A stretch of 64,000 nucleotides of DNA from Pratylenchus scribneri (lineage: Eukaryota > Nematoda > Chromadorea > Rhabditida > Pratylenchidae). Location: NCBI GenBank assembly GCA_030063045.1, contig JAQSEB010000119.1:124001-188000 (forward strand). The letters run 5' to 3'. The translations under genes and the position numbers were made by a program. The stretch's first letter is position 1. Each line of letters starts with the position of its first letter. This document shows positions 57,535-64,000 of this stretch, in pieces. The notes beneath the pieces were generated by a model. It was not told where the DNA came from and ran no database searches. It saw only the letters and a program-made list of their open reading frames with translations.

Positions 57535-58428
57535 ATGAATTCATCATATTTTTTCATCTCTTTAATTGTTTTCACCCAAATAATATTCCATCTTTACATT
57601 GTGGAAGCCATTCCCAACTATTCAAATGATGAATATGAAGATTCCATGGATGAAAGCCAGCCTGCACCCGAACCACAAGAGGATTCATATCCAATTGAAA
57701 CGGACGCGGATGCAATCAAATCCAGTTATTTAGCCAATAAGGTTAAAAATTTTAAAATTTCTATTTCAATATATTTTTTTAAATTACCATTGTTTGCCAT
57801 TTCAAAAAATATCCTAACATTTGACATTAAATAATTTTAAGGCTTTCAAAAAGCACGGCATTTATTGTGAATTTTATAAATTAATTATCCCTGAGCAAGT
57901 TTTTGAATGTGAATTTCTTTTGAAAATGATTATTAGTTTTATATAAAGAAAATCAGCTAATTTAAATTTTGCATGGCATTTTTTTCAGTTTGGCCAACAT
58001 GGTTCGGATGATGGAGAAGCAGTTGAGGAACAACAGCAAAATGGCGAAGAGATCAAGCAAAATTATTTAAATCGAAAAGTAAAAATTTATTTAAATATGA
58101 TAATATTTCGGTTATGAGAAAAAAAGTAAATTTTTCGGATTTGAATCTTTAAAATCTATTGCTCACTTAAAATATAATCTTCAAATTAAATTAATCTTAA
58201 TTAAGAAAATTATTTTTAAATATGGAAAATATAAATATTCCACTTTAAAACTATACAATTTATTTATTTATTAAGCTTCAACAAGGCTATGGCAGCAATG
58301 AAGCAGAAGAGCCTCAGCAGGATTCGGAGACTATCAAACAGAATTATTTACGCCAAAAAGTGAGGAAACATTTTTAATTATAATTAAATTTTTATTAATT
58401 ACAGCAACTGATGAATTGGAATGATTAA
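57535..58428 (+). CDS. Small secreted acidic protein built of repeated exon modules (about 134 aa)
   Basis: Exons 57535-57741, 57989-58078, about 58274-58359 and 58405-58428 (the third exon's borders may be off by a base or two). Residues 1-25 are a signal peptide (FFISLIVFTQIIFHLYIVEA). The mature part is acidic, rich in Glu, Gln, Asp and Ser, and each of three exons ends with the same module: D-A-I-K-S-S-Y-L-A-N-K, E-I-K-Q-N-Y-L-N-R-K, T-I-K-Q-N-Y-L-R-Q-K. The Arg-Lys and Gln-Lys ends might be processing points, but no amidation Gly or FaRP-type C-terminus is present, so a neuropeptide precursor is not supported. A further in-frame exon at 57842-57898 (AFKKHGIYCEFYKLIIPEQ) is possible. No family recognised. 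Confidence 0.65.
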
Positions 58429-58939
58429 TTCGAAAATCAAAAAGGAAGAAACAACAAGCAATAAATTGCCCATTCAATTATAAAATTAATTTTAATAATT
58501 TTTCACTTATTTAAAATTTCATATTTCTATCCCATTTTTTGGATTATTTACGAAAAATTCATCGAAGAAAATAAAAATGAAACGAATAAATTTGAAATAA
58601 AAAACAATTTGGTGACATTAATCGAATACAACTTCTTTCTTCCTTTTTTGTGTAATGTCTAGTTTTTTTTTTAAATTTTGTTTTTGTCGAATTTGTTCAC
58701 AATTCGCATTCGAACCCAAATAAAAGTATGTACATAGAAGTGTTAACTTATTCATAAACAAAATAATCCCTTATAAAAACTTAGTGAAAAGTTTGGAAGG
58801 AATTAATTATTAATTAAAATTAACATTTATAATAATTTTGATATTAATAAGAATTCAGTAATGTAAGCCAATTAATTAATAATTTTTATTTATTAATTTT
58901 AGAGAATTATTCAAAGTAATATTTATTAAAATTATATCA
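58429..58939. other. Intergenic
   Basis: AT-rich with AATAAA-type signals after the small secreted gene. TATTAATTTTAG near 58901 could be the acceptor of a 5' UTR intron or trans-splice site of the calpain gene. Nothing else seen. Confidence 0.4.
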
Positions 58940-61900
58940 ATGGCAGTTTATAAGAAAAATTTGCCAATTTATAATGCCAAAAATGCCCAAAATAATTCTG
59001 ATTTCGGCATAAAATTAACTTTGGATACTTCTACTTCTTCTGAACAAAAATGGAAAGCAAAATTGGCTGAATTAAATATAAAGATAAAAAATGAACAAAA
59101 GGGTCGGTTTGGAATGAATTTTCAAAAGTTATAATAAAATTAATAATTATATTTAAAATAGAAAAATTTTATCTAGGATTTTCCAAATGTGAAAAACAAA
59201 TTTCATTAAAATATCAACTTTATGGCTTTAATGTTTAATCAGATGCGCAAATTTTTTTGGACCAAAAAAATTCTAATTTTAAATACAATAAAAAGATGAT
59301 TTTATTGTTTATTTTTAGGAAAATTTATGCCATTTTTAATATTAATATAATATTAAATATCTAAAAATTTGGAAATAATTAAATTAAATTCCAGGATTTC
59401 AAAAAAATGAAAATCAAAACCAACAGAAATTGCCACCAATTTGGAAAAACGAAAAAAATAGCGAAAATGGAGCTGAAATTGAAAGTGAAGAAAATGAAGA
59501 CGAAACTGAAGTTAAAGATGAGGAATGTAAAGTGACGGAGAATTTCTTCCGGAAATTGGAAAAACAAATTGACGAGGATGAAGAAAAAGGAAAATTGACA
59601 AACAAATTATTTTGCAAAACTGGACGCAGAATTTTGAACATTTTGAAGGCTACGGGAATGGACAAAAATGTAATATAAAAATTTTCAATTTTTAAAAAAT
59701 ATTTAATTTTTTAAAAATTCATTTAATTTTTCATCAGAAATTTATAAAATTAATTTTTTCCTAGCTAGCAGAAGAAGCCAAAAAAGGAGGAGAAAGTGAA
59801 AATTCTGATTCTGTTGATGTGGAAGGAGAAATAAAGGAAAAAGTCGATCCGAAAATTCTGCGTCCAATGTTCGATCCTTCAAAACAGGCAAATTTCTTTG
59901 CTGAACAGAAACGATGCTTAAAGGTAGGTATTAGGTAAATTGATAAAATAAAATACAAAAAAATATCTGACAAAATAAAAAGTAAAGGAATTTTTTGGAA
60001 ATTTTGTTTGAATCCCATCTATTTTTAAAATATTAGAAATATATTTACTTTAATTTAATGCATCATAGTTTTTTAGTAAATTTTTTTTTATCAATTATGT
60101 GAATTATTAAATTAGTATATTTTTTTGCATTGATTTATTCATTTTTAATTCATTTATTCCAGGAAAAATGTCTCTACGAAGATCCAATGTTCCCAGCCAA
60201 TTCTGAATCCATTTTCTTCAGTCCAGTGGACAATTTGGAAGATATCTGCAAGGAAGTTTGGCCAAAAGTGCAATGGAAACGTCCAGGCGAAATTTTGAAA
60301 CATAATAGTGCCGTCACAGAAGTAAATGTTAATATTATACCCAAATTCATTTCTAATGGATTTAAACGTTCGGATGTGGTCCAAGGATTATTGAATGATT
60401 GTTGGATGGTTGCTTCCATTGCCAATTTGACACAGCATACTTTCCTCTTCTATCGAGTGGTGTCACCGGATCAGGATTTTGGCACCGATTATGCTGGTAT
60501 AAAATGATTTTTGCATTAAAAAAATAGAGGAATGCTACTGATATAAAAAAATTTAATTATTTTTTAAAATTTTTTAGGAATATTCCACTTTAAACTTTGG
60601 CGCTATGGTGAATGGATTGATGTGGTCATTGATGATCGCCTTCCATGCTATGAAAATAATGAAGGCAAATTGATGCTGGTATTCATGAAATCCGGCGATC
60701 CGTAAGGGAAAAATTTTTTTAAAAATGATAATAATTAATTTATTCATAAAAAATCATTGAATTTATTTAAAATTTTTCATCTCTCAATATTGACAATTTT
60801 TTAAGCCATAAAATTTGGCTATGTCTTGCTCATTCTCACTAAATTCTAGATTAAATCCTAGTTTTTTCTTTTAAAATTAAAATGGTACAAATCCCAATTT
60901 CTGGCAATCTAAAATTTTTATACAAATTCATTGATTTTATGAATAAATTAATATTAATTTATTAAATATATAATAAATAAATTAATCATTTTACAGCACC
61001 GAATTTTGGAGCGCTCTTTTGGAGAAAGCTTTTGCGAAGTTTGTCTTTTAAAAAAAAAAAATTAAAATTGTCATCATTTTTAAAGATTGTTCATTTCACC
61101 GAAAAATTATTTTCTCAAAATTTACTATATTTCAAGGATCAATTTCAATTTGTCAAAATAAATCGAAAAAGTGGCGTAAAATTTCAAAAAATATTCCAAA
61201 AAAGAAAATCGATATTTCTATGAAAAAATAAGGGACAGAAAATTGTTAATATTCAAGAGCCAAATATTAGATACATTCCCTTAATTTATGTATAAATGAA
61301 TCAAATATTCATCAGCTTAATAATTAAAATATAATAGCAATTTTATTTGTATTCAAGAGTTTATGGCTCTTATGAAGCACTTCAATTTGGTCATAACGCA
61401 GAAGCATTGGAGGATTTGACCGGAGGCATTGTGGAATGTTTTGAATTGAAAAGGGCACCGCGAACATTGGGGAAGAAAGTACAACGGGGATTGGAGCTGG
61501 GCAACATTTACGGATGTGCAAGCAGTGGAATGGAACCGGACAAAATGACAGCACTTGGGTTTCTTTGTTCTCTAAATTATTGGAAATAAAAAATTCAAAA
61601 AATATTATAAAAAAAATAAAAAAATTTAAAATAAAGTATACTGATTTTTGTTGGAATTTTGATATTATTCTATGATTTTATTGATAACCGATTAAAAAAT
61701 TAATTATAATAAAAGCATACTTGGTAATTTATGCACCATAGAATAATTATCTAATAAAAAAATGCTTTCAAATTTTGCAAATTTGTCATCAACACTCGTC
61801 CTGAAATTCATTAATAAATCAATTAAAAAAACATAGGCATGGAATTATGTGACTAATTTTTCCTTAATTAATAACCATTTATTAATTCGCATTTCAAGTA

Positions 61901-63929
61901 ATTTTTGCTAGGATTATATATGGTCAATAACTGACTTAAGTGAAGAATTAACGACTTTCCATTCTCAAAAATAGAATACAAAAAATTCCCTTCACGAAAC
62001 ATCCTAGGCAAAAGAAATTTAGTGACAAATTAAAAATAAACCAATTGAATTTCTCTCGATATTTAGGTTGGTGACCAGCCACGCCTATTCTGTCACAATG
62101 GTTCGTGAAATTCGACACCGTGGCGTGGCAATTCCCCTTTGGCGTCTTCGAAATCCGCATGGTCAATTCGAATGGAATCAGGCATGGTCGGATGGATCGG
62201 CCGAATGGAAACAATTGCCGGCAAATGAGCTTAAACAATTGGAACATGAATGCAAGGATGATGGCGAATTTTGGTTTGTTGGAATTTTTATATTAGAATT
62301 TTAAAAGCTAAAAACATTATAAATGGGCAATGGATTTGAATGGCAATTAAAATAGCATATTTAAATAAATGGTTTATATTTATTGGTATGAAAAGTATGT
62401 TTAACTTTTTATCTTTTTAAAGACATCAATTCGCTGAAATAATTTTTTGAAATTTATGCCTGTTTTATTGATTCTTACTTATAATAAGAATTGGTACAAT
62501 GGAAACTGAATTAATAATTTAATTATAAAAATTGCAATAATTAATAAAGAAATTTCCATTAAAATTAGTATGGTTATTCTTAAAAAGTAATCATTTTTTA
62601 TCAATTTCGATACTAATATAAAATTCTTACATTACAATTTTTTCAATAACTTAAAATTTCACGAACTAAATTTAAACATTTATTTTTTAATAATTCCCAT
62701 TTATTAATTTTCCATATAGGATTGCCTACAAAGATTTGATCAACCATTTTGATGCAATTTACATTTGTAATATTGATGCTGCCGTTTTGGAACAAGTCAC
62801 CAAAATGGCTGGCCTGAATAATGTAGCCACAAATTCATTGTTGCCAAAACGAACATGGCAAACACAATGCGCGCATGGAAAATGGCGAAATTATAGGGCA
62901 GAATGCGGCAAAAATTACGATGATGAGGAAATCTTATATCGTATGTTTTTATTTTAGCATATCCAAGGAAAATATTTTATTTTTCTTATCTTTATTTGAT
63001 ATATTTTTACTAGTATCTAATAAGCAGTAAATGACAAAGTCGGTTTTAAAGCGCAAAATCTTTTTCAAGATAATTAATAATTTACATTTTTTTCTGTTTT
63101 TTTAAATTCTAATTTTCAATTTTTATTTATTATAATTTTCAAGAATTAAACTGAATTATGTAATACTCTGAAAGTTTTCGAAAAAAAAATATTCACTAGA
63201 TTACAATTTACCTATCTTATTAGTAAAGAAGATATGAAATATGCCCTTAATTCAATCAATCCATTGATCATCTTGTAAATAATTCTGACATTCACAAATT
63301 AAATACTACTGATTTGTCTTTTCATCGTAAAAGTTGGCAAATTTTATTAGAAAATTTTTTTCTTTAAAATGAAATAGGCAATTCAAAAATTTAATAAGCA
63401 GATTCATTATTTTGGCACCCGAAGTGGAAAAATAAAATACCAAAGAAACTTGGCATAATTCATTTTTCACACACTTCAGATGCCACTCCTAAATATATAT
63501 TGACTGTGGAAAATGCATCGCAAATTAATGATGGCCAAAATAAAACTCGATTATCATCCCACCCAGTCATCATTGCCTTAATGCAGAAATATCGACGAGA
63601 ACAAAAACATTTGGGCGCAGAACAATTGATAATTGGCATGAAAATATACAAATTGCCATTTGGCCTACCAAAAAGCGGCCTAAAATCCAGTTTCTTTGCT
63701 GGTGAAAAGAATTTGGTGGCACGAATCGATTATACTGTTTGGCGAGAGGTTTTTATTCATATTTTTTTTAAATTTTATATTAAAATAGGCCGTGATTTCA
63801 TTGAATTTGGTTGCCGGCAAATATTTAATACTTCCATACACATTTTTATCAATGCAAGAAGGCGAATATTTGTTGCGTTGTTTCTCGACGGCATCCATCA
63901 AAAATGAATTGGTTTTGGAGAGAGAATAA
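58940..63929 (+). CDS. Calpain-family cysteine protease, 711 aa, catalytic triad intact, no EF-hand domain
   Basis: Eleven exons keep frame: 58940-59102, 59395-59669, 59765-59923, 60163-60496, 60578-60701, 60997-61038, 61358-61558, 62067-62273, 62720-62940, 63480-63748 and 63789-63929. Calpains are calcium-regulated intracellular proteases. Residues 1-195 are a charged, acidic N-terminal extension without a known domain ([15 protein letters not shown] runs). The protease core follows: [10 protein letters not shown] (oxyanion Gln about 273, nucleophile Cys about 279), [37 protein letters not shown] (His about 438) and RLRNPHG (Asn about 462). After it comes a calpain C2-like domain (WRNYRAECG to [18 protein letters not shown]). 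The protein stops there, so it lacks the penta-EF-hand domain, as do most nematode CLP proteins. HGQ stands where WG is common after RNP. Start at the first ATG in frame. Confidence 0.93.
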
Positions 63930-64000
63930 AAATATTTATATAAATGGATATTTATTGGAGAATGAAATTTTATTAAAAATAATGGACATTGTCATCTAGC

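Noticed and set aside
57535..58428. Neuropeptide precursor (FLP/NLP)
   Set aside because: Repeated modules end in Lys or Arg-Lys but there is no Gly before a dibasic site and no known peptide core.

Overview
The window is nuclear DNA of a nematode. It is very AT-rich, its genes are split into many short exons by small AT-rich introns ending in TTTCAG, and several start codons sit a few bases after an intron-type acceptor, as expected for spliced-leader trans-splicing. The gene set (Wnt, receptor guanylate cyclase, Str/Srd-type chemoreceptor, calpain, UDP-glycosyltransferase, transthyretin-like secreted protein) is nematode-typical. The base composition and the abundance of orphan secreted proteins fit a plant-parasitic tylenchid such as a root-knot nematode, but that assignment is inference. 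No rRNA, tRNA or CRISPR was recognised. || Layout, left to right: (1) 1-6911, minus: a very large ankyrin-repeat protein that runs off the left edge. Its N-terminal half is a basic/Gly-rich segment, a 32-residue repeat block, an 18-residue repeat block and a helical domain. (2) 8683-10118, minus: a small secreted transthyretin-like protein. (3) 11301-16168, plus: an orphan secreted, highly charged protein of 639 aa in 11 exons. (4) 18568-20884, plus: a complete Wnt ligand. (5) 21.7-35.1 kb: a tandemly duplicated array of orphan secreted coiled-coil protein genes on the minus strand (copies 1-4), with an inverted pseudogene and an exon relic. (6) 35418-39804, minus: a UDP-glycosyltransferase with an unusual C-terminus. 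(7) 42640-49586, plus: a receptor guanylate cyclase of 25 exons. (8) 49732-50396: a hAT-type MITE, next to copy 5 of the secreted family at 50473-51839 (minus). (9) 52986-54680, minus: a small lysine-rich protein. (10) 55557-56844, plus: a chemoreceptor-type GPCR. (11) 57535-58428, plus: a small secreted acidic protein built of exon modules. (12) 58940-63929, plus: a calpain with an intact catalytic triad. || The least explained part is the secreted coiled-coil family (five gene copies plus relics). Each intact copy has a signal-peptide exon rich in Ser/Asn/Pro, a coiled-coil exon and a charged exon with a shared W-H-x-A-R-L signature, and long flanking sequence is duplicated with the genes. 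An exact 14-mer (TTGCTGGCAAATTC) recurs at six sites, in the upstream flanks of these copies and also 170 bp upstream of the glycosyltransferase, which suggests either shared regulation or a dispersed repeat. The ankyrin protein with two private repeat blocks is the second candidate for something undescribed. || Exon models were built by hand from splice consensus and reading phase. All multi-exon models given with exon lists keep frame end to end. Exceptions and weak joints are stated in each entry.
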